Source of the DNA: Amphibalanus amphitrite
Lineage: Eukaryota; Arthropoda; Thecostraca; Balanomorpha; Balanidae
NCBI RefSeq assembly: GCF_019059575.1
Contig: NW_024881585.1
Location: forward strand, 465,001-529,000
DNA length: 64,000 bases
Direction of reading: 5' to 3'
The translations under genes were made by a program, and so were the position numbers. The stretch's first letter is position 1. Each line of letters opens with the position of its first letter. This document shows, one piece after another, positions 33,423 to 45,192 of this stretch. A model generated the notes under the pieces. The model had not been told where the DNA came from and ran no database searches. It saw only the letters and a list, made by a program, of their open reading frames with translations.

Positions 33423-35322
33423 GGGGCATTCCACGATAGATCGTACCAGGCCCGTCACCCTCATCCCTCATATTTTAATGAAAATCGGTCCTAGGGGTAA
33501 TCATAGGCCCCAAAGACGCCTGGCAAAATATCAGACTTCTCAGATCAAAACTTTTTGAGTTATATTGCATTACATTTTTTTAACTTCGGTATGTAACGGT
33601 GAGTTTGATGGCCTATAACTCAAGAACGGGTTAAGCAGCCAACAAAAAGTAAACAACACTAAGCTTGCGAAGAATCAAAAATTAATATTACTATATAAAA
33701 ATTCCAAAGAAAAAATTTCATTGTTGAGCAAAAACCTTAATCTTTTTTCATTTGCCTCTAATGACTTTTGGGACCAAAATTTTTCACATTTTTATTTTTT
33801 CAAAATAATCTTCATGTCATTGCAAATCGATATGCAAAAAATTAGAAAGGTGTTCTTTCTATAAGTTCCACATTTTCCCGCAAACAAAATGGGTTTCGGA
33901 GGGGTTGATACGACCCCAGCGCGCCGTTTCGCTTCTAATAGAGCTAGAGCCTCGCGGAAAAAACGAGCGTGTGTGCCGTTACAAGTCGCAGCGATTGGTA
34001 CCCGATTTTAAGGTCTCAGCTTAACCGGTAGCGTCTGAGGTCAGGTCACGTGACTGAAGTTACGGGTTCGGTTTTTAGTAAATTACTTCGTAAAAAATGG
34101 CCGCAGAGCCGCGATTTTGGCATCATTGTTTTCGCCTAGCTCAGGTGCATCGAATGGTATACTTTTTGCTAGGGTGCGGTCAACTTAAGTAGTTGACCTC
34201 GGGTCAAGGTCAGGTCAGAGCCCCTCAGGTCACGAAGCTGGGCAAAGGGTATCATATGGCATATCATTCGATTGGAAAGGTCTTCCCGAGTCCATTGGTG
34301 GCTTTCCCGACTCTCTAGCTCCATTTGATCGGGAGTTATTGACGAAAAACTCGTACGACCCTAGTGACGTCATAAATGACGTCACGCAAGGTTAACAATG
34401 CAAAAGTAAAGCATTGGACTTTGCAAGGAGTGCATGAAATCACGATACCATGTACGTGGGATAGTTTTAGATCATTCTCGGCGCCAAAATAACAGTTTTT
34501 ATATTTCCCCATTGATTTATAACAGTGATGTCACGTGACCGACCTGACCTCATGTAACCTTGAAAAATTCCCAGATATACAAGTTGTGAGACCTCTGGAG
34601 GACACCATGTATGCGTCCTGTAACTTTCATTTCGGACAGCTATGGTCATTGGCGTCCAAAACAATGTCAGAACCAAACAGCCTTTTTCACCCTTGCGCTT
34701 ATAGGAAAGAGGGTTGAATGAACCCTCTTTTCACTTTTTTCAGATGACTCAGACTTGAATTGAAATTTCAGTAACCCGTGATGTCACTAGGCAGCTTTAC
34801 CACGCCATTTGTAAGCTCCCCTCCCGAAATCACTATTCGAAACCGTTATCGTGACGTAAAATAAATACATTTATAGAAAGAACACCTTCCTAATGTTTTG
34901 CATACTTCTTAACAATGAGCCAAATATTTTTTTAAAGAAATAAAAATTCAAAAAAATTTGGTCCCAAAGTCCAAAAAATACAAATGAAAGAAAACTCGAT
35001 GTCATATATAAAAAATAGAGTATTTTTCGAAATTTCAAAAATACATATTAATCTCTGTTTCATTGCAAGTTCAATGTTGAATGACATTTGGCATTTGCAT
35101 AATCCGTCTTAGAGTTACAGCCCGCCAAACTTAGCACTGCAAAGCAAGATCCAAAAAAAATGTTATACACCATAACTAAAAAAATACTTATCTGATAAGC
35201 CTGAAATTGTTATAGGTGGATTCAGAGCCCCTGATCACCCCTGAGACCAATTCTCGTCAAATTCCGAGAGATGAGGGTGTCAAATTGGAAAAAAGTGGTA
35301 CGATCTATCGTGGAATGCCCCC
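33423..35322. mobile_element. 1.9 kb GGGGCATTCC inverted-repeat element, copy 1
   Basis: The terminal inverted repeats are 26 bp, beginning GGGGCATTCCACGATAGATC, perfect on both ends, flanked by GCT on each side (33420-33422 and 35323-35325). The same junction is uninterrupted in the related element near 54880-54905 (TTAGGTCATCGATATCAAAA), confirming the insertion. No coding frame is present. The GC/GCT duplication does not settle the superfamily. Confidence 0.8.
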
Positions 35323-35615
35323 GCTATCAAAATTCCGAGATATACATTTGATAGATAATGCGATTGGTTAGATTCATCTAACCAATCGCTGAAAGTTTCA
35401 AGGCACTCAATCAATCGGTATAGCTATGGCGAGCATTCTTATTTTTCTGAGGTTAGGTCACTTGGTGTGACCTGGTGACCTGACCTAAGGCGACCTGGGT
35501 CTGAAATTTTCACAACATGTGCAAAAAAGATGCACGAACAGGTGTGCCGTTTTTTAGATATTTGCGAAAAACCGCAGGGGGGGTGTTCAAACACCCCCGG
35601 CCCGGCGCGGGTTAA

Positions 35616-35889
35616 GGGAACCCTATGTAAACACGGCTAATGTTTGACCTATGGAGGCTTAACCGTTGACCTGACGTCAATTTTGATGATGACCTTATCA
35701 AAAAAAGAGTTCAAAAGCTATCGATCGCTTTTCCACGAGTTTTTCTAGCTATCATAGTTCCTGAGATAACGGCATGTTTTCTGAAAATATAATGACATTT
35801 TGCAAATTTTGACCTTTGATGACCTCTGGTGACCCCAATATTGTTCTAAGATGAAAATTACTGAAAACTTTCAAACGTACGCATTGAGA
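35616..35889. other. Short spacer between the two 1.9 kb copies
   Basis: 274 bp with several TGACCT motifs, resembling the TTAA-family body. No gene. Confidence 0.5.
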
Positions 35890-35892
35890 GCT

Positions 35893-38011
35893 GGGGCATT
35901 CCACGATAGATCGTACCAGGCCCGTCACCCTCATCTCTCAGATTTTAATGAAAATCAGTCCTAGGGGTAATCATAGGCCCCAAAGACGCCTGGAAAAATA
36001 TCAGACTTCTCAGATCAAAACTTTTTGAGTTATATTGCATTACTTTTTTAACTTCGGTTTGTAACGGTGAGTATGATGGCCTATAACTCAAAAACGGGTT
36101 AAACAACCAACAAACAGTAAACAACACTAAGCTTGCGATGAATCAAAAATTAATATTACTATTTTAAAATTCCAAAGAAAAATTTTCATTGTTGAGTAAA
36201 AACCTTAATCTTTTTTCATTTGCCTCTAATGACTTTTAGGACCAAAATTTTTCACATTTTTATTTTTTCAAAGTAAACTTCATGTCATTGCAAATCGACA
36301 TGCAAAAAATTAGAGAGGTGTTCTTTCTACAAGTTCCTCATTTTCCCGCAAACAAAATGAGCTTCGAAGGGGTTGATACGACCCCAGCACGCCGTTTCGC
36401 TTCTAATAGAGCTAGAGCCTCGCGGAAAAAAAACGAGCGTGTGTGCCGTTACAAGTCGCAGCGATTGGTACCCGATTTTAAGGTCTCAGGTTAATCGGTA
36501 GCGTCTGAGGTCAGGTCAAGTGACTGATGTTACGGGTTCGGTTTTTAGCGAATAACTTCGCAAAAAATGGCCGCAGAGCCGCGATTTTGGCCTCATTGTG
36601 TTTGCCTAGCTCAGGTGCATCGAATGGTATACTTTTTGTTAGGGTGAGGTCAACTTAAGTAGTTGACCTCGGGTCAAGGTCAGGTCAGAGCCCCTCAGGT
36701 CACGAAGCTGGGCAAAGGGTATCATATGGCATATCATTCGGTTCGGAAGGTCTTCCCGAGTCCATTGGTGGCTTTCCCGACTCTCTAGCTCCATTTGATC
36801 GGGAGTTATTGACGACAAACTCGTACGACCCTAGTGACGTCATAAATGACGTCACGCAAGGTTAACAATGCAAAAGTGAAACATTAGACTTTGCAAGGAG
36901 TGCATGAAATCACGATACCATGTACAGGTCTCGCGGGTTTTAGCGGTAGGTTTTGCACCTAGAAAATTTAGTGTACTTCAGGCTATATCTTCGTCGTCTT
37001 AAGCTTTTAAGTGTTGAAGAGGCGATCAACTTGTTGGGTAACAAGCCGGTCATGATCGTGTAAAATGGCTTCATCGTAGATCGATTAGTTTCTGAGATAT
37101 AACCGGCAATGTAGAAGTGCAAAACCTACCGCTTAATCTCGCGAGAGCCGTACATGAGATAGTTTTAGATCATTCTCGGCGCCAAAATAACAGTTTGTAT
37201 ATTTCCCCATTGGCTTATAACAGTGATGTCACGTGACCGACCTGACCTCATGTAACATTAAAAAATTCCCAGATATACAAGTTGTGAGACCTCTGGAGGA
37301 CACCATACTCCTGTAACGTCTTGTAACTTTCATCTCGGACAGCTATGGTCATTGGCGTCCAAAACAATGTCAGAACCATACAGCATTTTTCACCCTCGCG
37401 CCTATAGGAAAGAGGGTTGGATGAACCCTCTTTTCACTTTTTCAGATGACTCAGACTTCAATTGAAATTTCAGTAACCCGTGATGTCACGCCATTTGTAA
37501 CTTGTAAGCTCCCCTCCCGAAATCACTATTCGAAACCGTTATCGTGACGTAAAATAAATACATTTATAGAAAGAACACCTTCCTAATTTTTTGCATACTT
37601 CTTAGCAATGAGCCTAATATTTTTTCAAAGAAATTAAAAAAAAATGGTCCCAAAGACCAAAAATACAAAGGAAAGAAAACTCGATATGTCATATATAAAA
37701 AATAGCGTATTTTTCGAAATTTCAAAAATACATATTAATCTCTGTTTCATTGCAAATTCAATGTTATATTTATAATATTTGGCATTTGAGTAATCCGTCT
37801 TAGAGTTACAGCCCGCCAAACTTAGCGCTGCAAAGCAAGATCCAAAAAATGTTAAACACCATAACTAAAAAAATACTTATCTGATAAGCCTGAAATTGTT
37901 ACAGGTGGATTCAGAGCCCCTACTTACCCCTGAGACCAATTCTCGTCAAATTCCGAGAGATGAGGGTGTCAAATTGGAAAAAAGTGGTACGATCTATCGT
38001 GGAATGCCCCA
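35893..38011. mobile_element. 1.9 kb GGGGCATTCC element, copy 2 (with a 224 bp MITE inside)
   Basis: The termini are the same as in copy 1, with GCT flanks at 35890-35892 and 38012-38014. The body is nearly identical to copy 1 once the 36926-37149 insertion is removed. Two near-identical copies 570 bp apart point to recent local transposition or duplication. Confidence 0.8.
36926..37149. mobile_element. 224 bp MITE with GCGGTAGGTTTTGCAC inverted ends and GTAC duplication
   Basis: The ends pair as GGTCTCGCGGGTTTTAGCGG and GGCTCTCGCGAGATTAAGCG, both followed by TAGGTTTTGCAC. GTAC flanks it (36922-36925 and 37150-37153). Copy 1 has the empty site CCATGTACGTGGGATAG at the matching position. Confidence 0.85.
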
Positions 38012-38104
38012 GCTATCGAGTGTTTTTTACCGCGTCTCTCTAGCCCTCTAGTTTTTCAGTTAGAGGTGGCTGGTAACATATGCCCCCCCCCCCTCACTAT
38101 GGCG

Positions 38105-38435
38105 AAGTTGGCTGAGACCGCCACTGGGGCGCGGGTTCAGCGGGCTGAGACCGCCACTGGGGCGCCGGTTCAGCGGGCTGAGACCGCCACTGGGGCGCGG
38201 GTTCAGCGGGCTGAGACCGCCACTGGGGCGCGGGTTCAGCGGGCTGAGACCGCCACTGGGGTGCGGGTTCAGCGGGCTGAGACCGCCACTGGGGCGCGGG
38301 TTCAGCGGGCTGAGACCGCCACTGGGGCGCGGGTTCAGCGGGCTGAGACCGCCACTGGGGCGCGGGTTCAGCGGGCTGAGACCGCCACTGGGGCGCCGGT
38401 TCAGCGGGCTGAGACCGCCACTGGGGCGCCGGTTG
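38105..38435 (+). repeat. 33 bp minisatellite, about ten copies
   Basis: The unit is GCTGAGACCGCCACTGGGGC plus GCGGGTTCAGCGG. As 33 is divisible by three, an open frame (38066-38686) repeats ETATGARVQRA, but units vary only by rare changes (GCGGG/GCCGG/GTGCGG) and the flanks show no gene structure. I treat it as a young minisatellite. Confidence 0.85.
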
Positions 38436-40395
38436 AATGGGGCGACTGTTCCGTTCAGCTGGGTGCCAGCGGCCCTTCAGGGGCGCCATCGATCCTGGGG
38501 GTTCGGAATATTCTGGTTTCCGGAGGGGCGCCCTTCAAAATTGGGGGGGGGGGGGGGGCTCAGGTCCTATTTGGGGGTACCCTGGAGAACAGAACATTGG
38601 GGTGTCCAGGCACCCCCAAAGAGATACTGAGTAGTGAGTTCGATCCCTGCCAGCACATCACTTTCCAATTCATGTTCCCTCTGTAAAACGGCATCAGCCT
38701 AGTCCGCGACAATTGGGGCGCCATCTGGGCAGCTGGGCGGAAAGGAAAGACATGGCCCCTATGGCCCCCTGTGTACGCCACCGTGCCTAATCATGTGCCA
38801 ATGCAGTCAATGCGTATATTATTCAAACACACGAGGTTGGAACAGTTAAGACAATAGGTTAGTTGGTTTAAAAGAGTTGCAAAAGACTATAAGGAACGAC
38901 GACTTCGCAGATGTATCACAGCAATGATCATCTGTAACTTAAACGTGCGATCCCAGTAAAATGACGAACATAACTCAGGCTTACATTAGAAGACAAAGTT
39001 TTCGATACAGTCAAGGCCCCAAATGCAAGGTTGCACAGACCAGGGGCTTACGATTCTATGCTGCCACATGAGGATGGCTCAGGAGACAGATGACGTCACA
39101 GGGTGTCAAGGTTTTGTCGATTTTTAACACGCGCAGTGGAAAGGTCGCGAGAACTACGCCCAGTGAACGGGGTGGGCGAATTTCTCCCCCCCCCCCCCCC
39201 ATAAGATCTCAGCTCCCACTGAAGCTAAAAAGGCGAAACTTGGAATGTAGGTGGGGGTCCTGGGTAACTCTGTTGTGTGTGGAATTCATGACCGTATGTT
39301 AGTATCTTAAGGTGAAATGAGGTCAAATGTGGTCAAATCTGCCATATGAGCGACTTTTTTGCGTTACAAGCCGATAACTTCAAAAAGTTACCGGCCGATT
39401 TTCATTTTTCCACTATATGAAAGAACATACATCGTTGAGTATGTATGCTGAATTTCTAGGTAATCCAACAATAAATATGGTAGTTAGGAACCTGCTAAGA
39501 GTAAGATATTGCCGCTTGAGGCGTTATCGGCCGGCGCGGGAAACGCGGTAATCACAATTTTGTGTTTACACGCTCATAATTCAAATGTTTACTGGTCGAT
39601 GTTCGAAAATATTCGACCATAACATTGCCTGTACATATCTTAGTCTTCTCACAAAATTTGTGGCGAATCGAACTTAATCAGCGGCAGGCACGTACCCAGG
39701 ATTTCGCCCAGGAGGGGGCCCTTAGGTCATTGCAGCTGAAGCTGAATGCAGAATATGACCTCATATTCTGCATCTCATTCACAGTGATCAGTTGCTGTTT
39801 GTACGGAAAACTTTGTCTTCTGCAATAAACTTGAGTTGCCTAATGCTTATTATTGTCATTTTACATCTGTTATTGATCGGTTACAAGTGATATCCTAAAA
39901 CGTCTAAAATCATTCGCAAACATGCATCGCTATTTCAGTCTACAGCTGCACGGCGCTGACTGCGGTGGGCGGTGGGCCGCCGGTACTGCCGTGGATGGAT
40001 CTGTCGGCGCCGACAGCTCGACCAGCCGACGGAGGGCTGATCGGCGGCGGCGGCTCAGCGCGTCCTCAGTGCTGCGAGTCGATGGCGGCAAGGTACTTTT
40101 CCTCCACCAGCTGCGGCAGCAGACAGTGCCTGCCAACCCACCAAAGGCAGCTGGGGTCAGAGCAGACCGACCGCACCACACACCGGCCGTCACTGGGGTC
40201 ACTGAGGTCACCCGGGGTCACTGGCCGGCTCGGCCCGTCGTCAAATGGAATGGGGCAAAGCCAAGGTAGTGGGATCAATTTGGAGTCACATGAAGTCCGT
40301 TTGGGGTCAATGTGGGGTAGGGCGCTGAAGGGCCCGGCCATGTGGTGCCGGTAGCACCTGCCGTCCGCTCCTCTGCGCCCGGTCCGCCCATCAAA
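38436..40395. other. Unassigned DNA with poly-C/G tracts
   Basis: Contains G/C homopolymer runs (38545-38560 and 39184-39200), a stub resembling a hAT end (GCACGTACCCAGGATTTCGC near 39689-39708) and a GC-rich block at 39945-40380 with open frames on both strands but no recognisable domain. No gene is supported. Confidence 0.45.
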
Positions 40396-40515
40396 ACAGC
40401 TAGTGACATCGAGCTAATGACTTTTGAGCTAATACAAAACAGCTAGTGCCTTTAAACAGCTAGTGCCAAAATTGCTAGCGGCAAAATAGCTAGTAAAGCA
40501 CAAATAGCTAGTGCT
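40396..40515. repeat. GCTAGTGCC short-repeat array (left)
   Basis: Repeats of AAACAGCTAGTGCC and variants. Similar strings continue at 41895-41975 after the intervening TTAA element, and their reverse complement forms the ends of the foldback MULE at 61179-63858. Possibly a remnant end of the same family. Confidence 0.6.
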
Positions 40516-40519
40516 TTAA

Positions 40520-41890
40520 CCCTCGCCCGCACATGGGGGGTTGCCCCCCCAACAGGTAGTTTCCTACTCTGCACTCAACATTTTTAGAGCTAGAAGCTTG
40601 ATGTTTCGTATAGCAGCTCCTCCATCCTTTCTTGACGTCTACTGCAAATTTCAAGTTTCTGTGATTTATGGTTTCGGATATATGACCTTGTTCTTCAGGT
40701 CATGTCATGACCCAAATGACAAATATCCAATATCCTGACCTGACCTGACCTGACCTTGACCCCAAAATTGACCTCAATCTTAAAATCTTAAGAGTGCTTT
40801 GGGAAGGTCTCGTAGAGACCTTTCGAACGCCGCCTCGCGGGGCTCGATGCGACCATTGGTTCTCGAGATAACAGGGGGGTCGGATCCGACCCCCCCCCCC
40901 CCAGGCTGTCGTGGGTACGGAAATAGCCCAGGCGGTGGCGGGTTAACTTGCGTTGGCTATGGGTCTTGTGAGCTTTTGACACCTTGATTTCGGCCCTTTT
41001 TGTCAGTCTTGCCTCCCACCTATCATGGAACATGTTGTCCGACGATGTACGGATGTCAAGGTCAGGATCAAGGTCAACCTAGGTCATCTAAAAATATTGC
41101 GCTTTAGGCAAGCTGAATTTACTTTTCGTGAAGTTTCTTTGACGGATATTTGATAAAAGTTTCTCATTTCATGATCTCATGTAATATGGACACATAAACA
41201 ATCGGTGCACACATCAGTATACACTAGAGATGTCAATCGGATACCAACTTTTAGGTATACCGATACCAAACCGATACCAACTCGGTATTTAGTATTTCAA
41301 TCCTAATGTGTTTGGTATTTTGTTGGTATCATGAACCCTCGCTAATGTTTAAGAGGCTAAGAAATCGGTAGAAGGTTGGTATTTTCCTCATGTTCTCAAG
41401 TTGGTTTGGTTTCGGTATTTCTCCACGGTTTTGGTTGGTATTTGGTTTGGTATCGGTATTCCGATTTTCCGTAATTGACATCACTAGTATACACACAGAC
41501 ACACACAGACATACAAACACATATCATTAACCTTGACCTAACTTGACCTGCAATGACCTCAGCAGCAAAAAAACTGGTCGGATAGTGTAACAAAGAGGCT
41601 CTAGCTGGCTGGCACCACAATTCGGCATCGTCATCGGTGTATGCTGAGCAGCGCAGTTGATAACCATCGGTGACGCAAAACAGCAACAATTTTTAGTTTG
41701 ACCTGACCTGGAAGGTCAATGACTGACCTGAGAAGGTAAAACTGGGTATTATTGGATTTGTCTCTTCCCAAATAATCTTTTTGGTCTTTACCGCGAAGCT
41801 CTATCTCCAACAGGAATGAAATGGCGCGGGGGGAGTGGCAACCCCCCCATGTGCGTTCTAGGATGCGAAAATGGCATGTGCGGGCGAGGG
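40520..41890. mobile_element. TTAA-inserted element (CCCTCGCCCGCACATG ends), inside the GCTAGTGCC array
   Basis: Ends CCCTCGCCCGCACATG and the reverse complement match over 16 bp. The left flank is TTAA (40516-40519); the right flank is TAAA, one base off. The array on either side is continuous in kind. The body has clusters such as TGACCTGACCTGACCTGACC (40736-40755). It looks like a relative of the 32539/54006 family. Confidence 0.7.
41225..41486. mobile_element. 262 bp hAT MITE (TAGAGATGTCAAT ends) with GTATACAC duplication
   Basis: The left end TAGAGATGTCAATC and the right end (reverse complement TAGTGATGTCAATT) pair, with a perfect 8 bp duplication GTATACAC (41217-41224 and 41487-41494). 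The interior is full of GGTATCGGTAT/CGATACC repeats. Confidence 0.85.
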
Positions 41891-41894
41891 TAAA

Positions 41895-41975
41895 AACAGC
41901 TGGTGATAACATCGCTAACGTCAAAATAGCTAGTGGAGCAAAATTGGTAGTGGATCATAATAAATAGGTAGTGCC
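41895..41975. repeat. GCTAGTGCC short-repeat array (right)
   Basis: Continuation of the 40396-40515 array after the TTAA element (AAAATAGCTAGTGGAGC, ATAGGTAGTGCC). Confidence 0.55.
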
Positions 41976-42319
41976 TACGAAGTGCTAGCAGCTCGTGTGA
42001 ATTCTTTCCCGACGAGTCCTTTGACCCTCACGGGCCCGGGGGCGTTTTTCCTCCCCCCTGACGAATATTTGCGATAGCTCCCGAACGCTTAGGGATAGGA
42101 AAGCGAAACTTTCAGTACCTTTCCTCCCATCAATTTGACACCTTCTGAAGTAAAAAATTGGGACCTAGCCCCATTGATTACGTGACAGGGTCGATGTTTC
42201 TAGACCCCTGCACGGCAAACTTCGGCCTCACAGACGCGAACTTCAAATAGCTGCTATAAATAGTTTTAGAGATAAAGACTAGTAAAACGACTTTTGAGGC
42301 GACTAACGGAGCGAACGAG
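41976..42319. other. Unassigned spacer
   Basis: No gene or array recognised. Confidence 0.4.
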
Positions 42320-42760
42320 AGGGTGGGCCTTGCACGTGCGAAATTGCGAGGGGGTACCTTGAACTGACTTGTGCACGGCACCCTACTAAACGGTCTCTAG
42401 CGATGTGCCAAATTTGAGCGCAATCTGCCCAGCCGTTCTCTAGATCTGGAAGCGACACCCTGCACGTGCGCACGTGCAAAATAGGTCCTGACTGACTTGC
42501 ACGGCACCCTACTAACCGGTCCCTAGCTGTGTACCAAATTTGAGCGCAATCGGTCGAGCCGTTCTCGAGACCTGGAAACGACCCCTGCACGTGCGCACGT
42601 GCAGCAGCACCCCAACTCTGGCACATGAATATGTAGTGCCTAGTGGGTGCCTGCCTACATGCCAACTTTCAGCGCAATCGGCCAAGTAGTTACCGAGATA
42701 TTGCAACAATTGCAAAACGGACACCTCTTCGTTTTGCACGTGGCACGTGCATAAGGGGTC
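42320..42760. repeat. Tandem repeat, about 125 bp unit with TGCACGTGCGCACGTGCA palindrome
   Basis: The palindrome (two CACGTG E-boxes) occurs at 42461-42478 and 42586-42603, with partial versions at about 42332 and 42736. Between them run CGGCACCCTACTAAMCGGTC and AAATTTGAGCGCAATC. Three to four diverged copies. Non-coding. Confidence 0.75.
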
Positions 42761-42923
42761 ACCCACATGCATCGGGAATAGTCCAATACTTGGTAGAAGG
42801 AATGAAGCTACCCCAGGGGGGCGACACGGCTATTCGCGCAATGTATTCATTTATGGGCCGCGCGGGGCCTCGCGATGACGCGGCTGGAGGCAACTGCTCA
42901 GCGCGCTAGGATATTCTGGCGGG

Positions 42924-43620
42924 GCCGGGCGCTGAACGGTGTGCAATGAATGGGTTATGGTCGGGCAGACAGAGATCAGGTATTGAATTTGAATTGACAT
43001 AAGCAATCGGGTGGGGAAGGAGAACGTTTCTAATCGAGCTTGGGATGGGGAAAGCCGAAAATATCACGATCGGCTCATAGCTCCGACAGGGCCGGGTGCC
43101 GTACCATGTGTAGTATATTTAGGCGGGCAGACAGAGATGAGTTATTGGATTTAAATTCATCTTACCATCGGTTTCTGGTGGGGTTTGAAGACGTTTTTAG
43201 TCAAGCTCGGAGTGTGGCAACCCACTGGCGGATCCAGGGGAAGGCATTTGGGGCAAATGTCTTCCCCCACAACCAGGGCAGCGCCCGAAATCGCTTTTCG
43301 AGAATAAAAGAAAACTTAACAACTTTTCTGAGGAAATGTTGGTTAATCACATCGAAGGAATCGAAATTGGAAGCGCAAGCGCAAGGAATCGAAATCCGAG
43401 TTTTTAAATTAATTCCGATAATCCTTTTTGGGGTAAGCCCCCGCAGTGTCCAAGACCGCTTCCTGGATCCGCCAGTGAATAAGTCACGGTCGATACCGAG
43501 CTTCGGCGGGACCAGGCGCTGTATCATACGTTGTTCTTTCAATGAAGAGGTGGACAGACACCTAGCCCCACATCCTACTGCTATGCCCGTGCTTCTGTGG
43601 GTGAAGCACTAAAGCATCAC
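42924..43620. repeat. 167 bp satellite, three monomers, the middle one split by a MITE
   Basis: Monomer starts (GCCGGGCGC / GCCGGGTGC / ACCAGGCGC) lie at 42924, 43091 and 43511. After subtracting the MITE the periods are 167 and about 166 bp. Shared strings include GGGCAGACAGAGAT and ATYGAGCTTGGG. The third monomer is partial. Confidence 0.7.
43223..43477. mobile_element. 255 bp MITE (CACTGGCGGATCCAGG ends)
   Basis: Ends CACTGGCGGATCCAGG and CTGGATCCGCCAGTG are exact inverted repeats. The interior (GGGGCAAATG, GCGCCCGAAATCG, AACTTTTCTGAGG) matches the degenerate copy at 46895-47146. No target duplication is visible, but alignment to neighbouring satellite monomers places the insertion exactly. 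Confidence 0.8.
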
Positions 43621-45190
43621 GGAATCCCACAGGACCTGCGAGTCGACGAGGTGGCCGGTTTGGCCGCCGGGTACTGCAGTTCCCTGGAGTAGCCTGGGAC
43701 CGATGGCAAAACAACAGCTCCGGCGGTGCCCCTATGGGCCGTAGTTAGTGAATTCCCGTAATGTAGAGATCATATCCTCAATGACCTCCATTACCATTTT
43801 GTATTCCTAAACAGTATGACAGACCAATTATGCTTGCCTACGTTCAGGCATTACCTCTGATGGTCATACGCCCAGTACAACATGTGTTGTCTGTCAAACA
43901 ACAATCGACGACGGGATCCCTTCTCATCATCTCTTAAGCCATCGGTTGTCATATTCACCCACCCCGTTTCCCTAAAATTAGACGGGATCAGATTCGGCCT
44001 GGGTCCTTACGACCCCTCTAGATTCGCCAGAGACGGGATCGGGTCGCCGTTATTGCACCCGTCTCAGTGTCTTTAATGCATAGACAGCTTCGACCACGGA
44101 CGTCGGACGGGGTGATCATTCCACGAATGTACGCACCATCCAGGCCTAGGATGCATCGAGGTTTCAAAGAATGCAGTCTGTAGATCAATCAACGTAACAA
44201 TGGTGGTATGCAACCACATTAAAATATCTCCCCGGCTCCCGCAACGTTCCAACGCCCCTCCGTTATGCATTCGCCTTGTGTGTCCGCCGAGCCGGCTTGC
44301 CTCCAATGACGTCATCGGCCGGCCGGCGGCGTTCAAGGTCATACGGCTGGTGTCCTTACCTGGAGTTCTATAGCCTTGAGCTACCCTACAAAAATTACCG
44401 CATATAAATCGGTCAAGCGGTTGCTGAGATATGTATAAGCCTCGCAAAATCGTCCGCACGGCCGGCCGGCCGGCCGGCCGCTCATACTAAAAAATTTCCG
44501 TTAATCTAAGGGAAGACTCCGCTCGCTTCGCTCGCTCCGTAACAAATTACGAGCTCGGTTGTGTAGCGTTTGACCTAGAGAAAAAAAAAAGTTTTGGTGA
44601 CCTGAGGTCAGTATTACGTGTATTACGTGTCAGTGAGTAGTACGATTTCAGGCTAGTGGACTGTATATTGTGAGATGAAGTTGCAGCGATAAAGAACTGT
44701 GTTGGCTACGATATCGTTTCTCGTTTCGAGCTTTTAGATTCAGCCCCAAATGAAACCAATGCGAATGAGCTGATCGGCCGTTTATATATGCTCAGGATTC
44801 ATTTCAACATCGATTGCAAATTGCATACAATCATGAAAATAACCGCATGAGTATTACTAACTTGTTAACATATCGGCGGGATGAGGATACCTGTACAGTG
44901 TATGTACAGGTTCAGAATACCTATATTCAGGGTGCAATAAGGCAAAGGAGACAAAGGAGACCAGGAGCGAGCCCGTGCCAGATACCGACTGACTCACCGG
45001 CCGGCGAGCGACCCCGACCTCGGCTCGGCGCAGTCACGTGACAACACACGTTTCAAGTACGCGGGCGCCCGCACCGGCGGCCGCGCGGAGCGGCCTCGAA
45101 CCGCGGCGCTAGTCTCGTCCAAGTACTAGTGCACACCGCTACACTGTACCGCCGCGCGACACTGCGACCATCGCACGGACAGTGGAAACC
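43621..45190. other. Unassigned DNA with a (GGCC)n tract and a CpG-rich end
   Basis: A GCCG/GGCC tract lies at 44457-44481. From about 44940 to 45190 the sequence is CpG-rich with a CACGTGAC motif, but no transcript features follow. No gene is supported. Confidence 0.45.
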
Positions 45191-45192
45191 TG

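Larger units (their letters stand above)
32539..35611. mobile_element. TTAA-flanked (piggyBac-like) non-autonomous element, copy A, with nested insertion
   Basis: TTAA lies at 32535-32538 and 35612-35615. The ends read TCCGCGCCGGGCCGG and (reverse complement) CCCGCGCCGGGCC, followed by G-runs and GTGTTYRAACACCCCC hairpin strings. Removing the nested 1.9 kb element leaves about 1.17 kb that aligns with the uninterrupted copy at 54006-55187. TTAA target plus CCC-type ends are piggyBac hallmarks, but no transposase is present, so the superfamily is inferred. The body is dense in AGGTCA/TGACCT. Confidence 0.75.

Noticed and set aside
38066..38686. 206-codon frame as a real repeat protein
   Set aside because: Explained by a 33 bp minisatellite, open on both strands, with no start context, domain or conserved flank.
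39922..40354. GC-rich frames as a host gene
   Set aside because: Overlapping open frames on both strands reflect GC content; no domain, splice signals or paralog seen.
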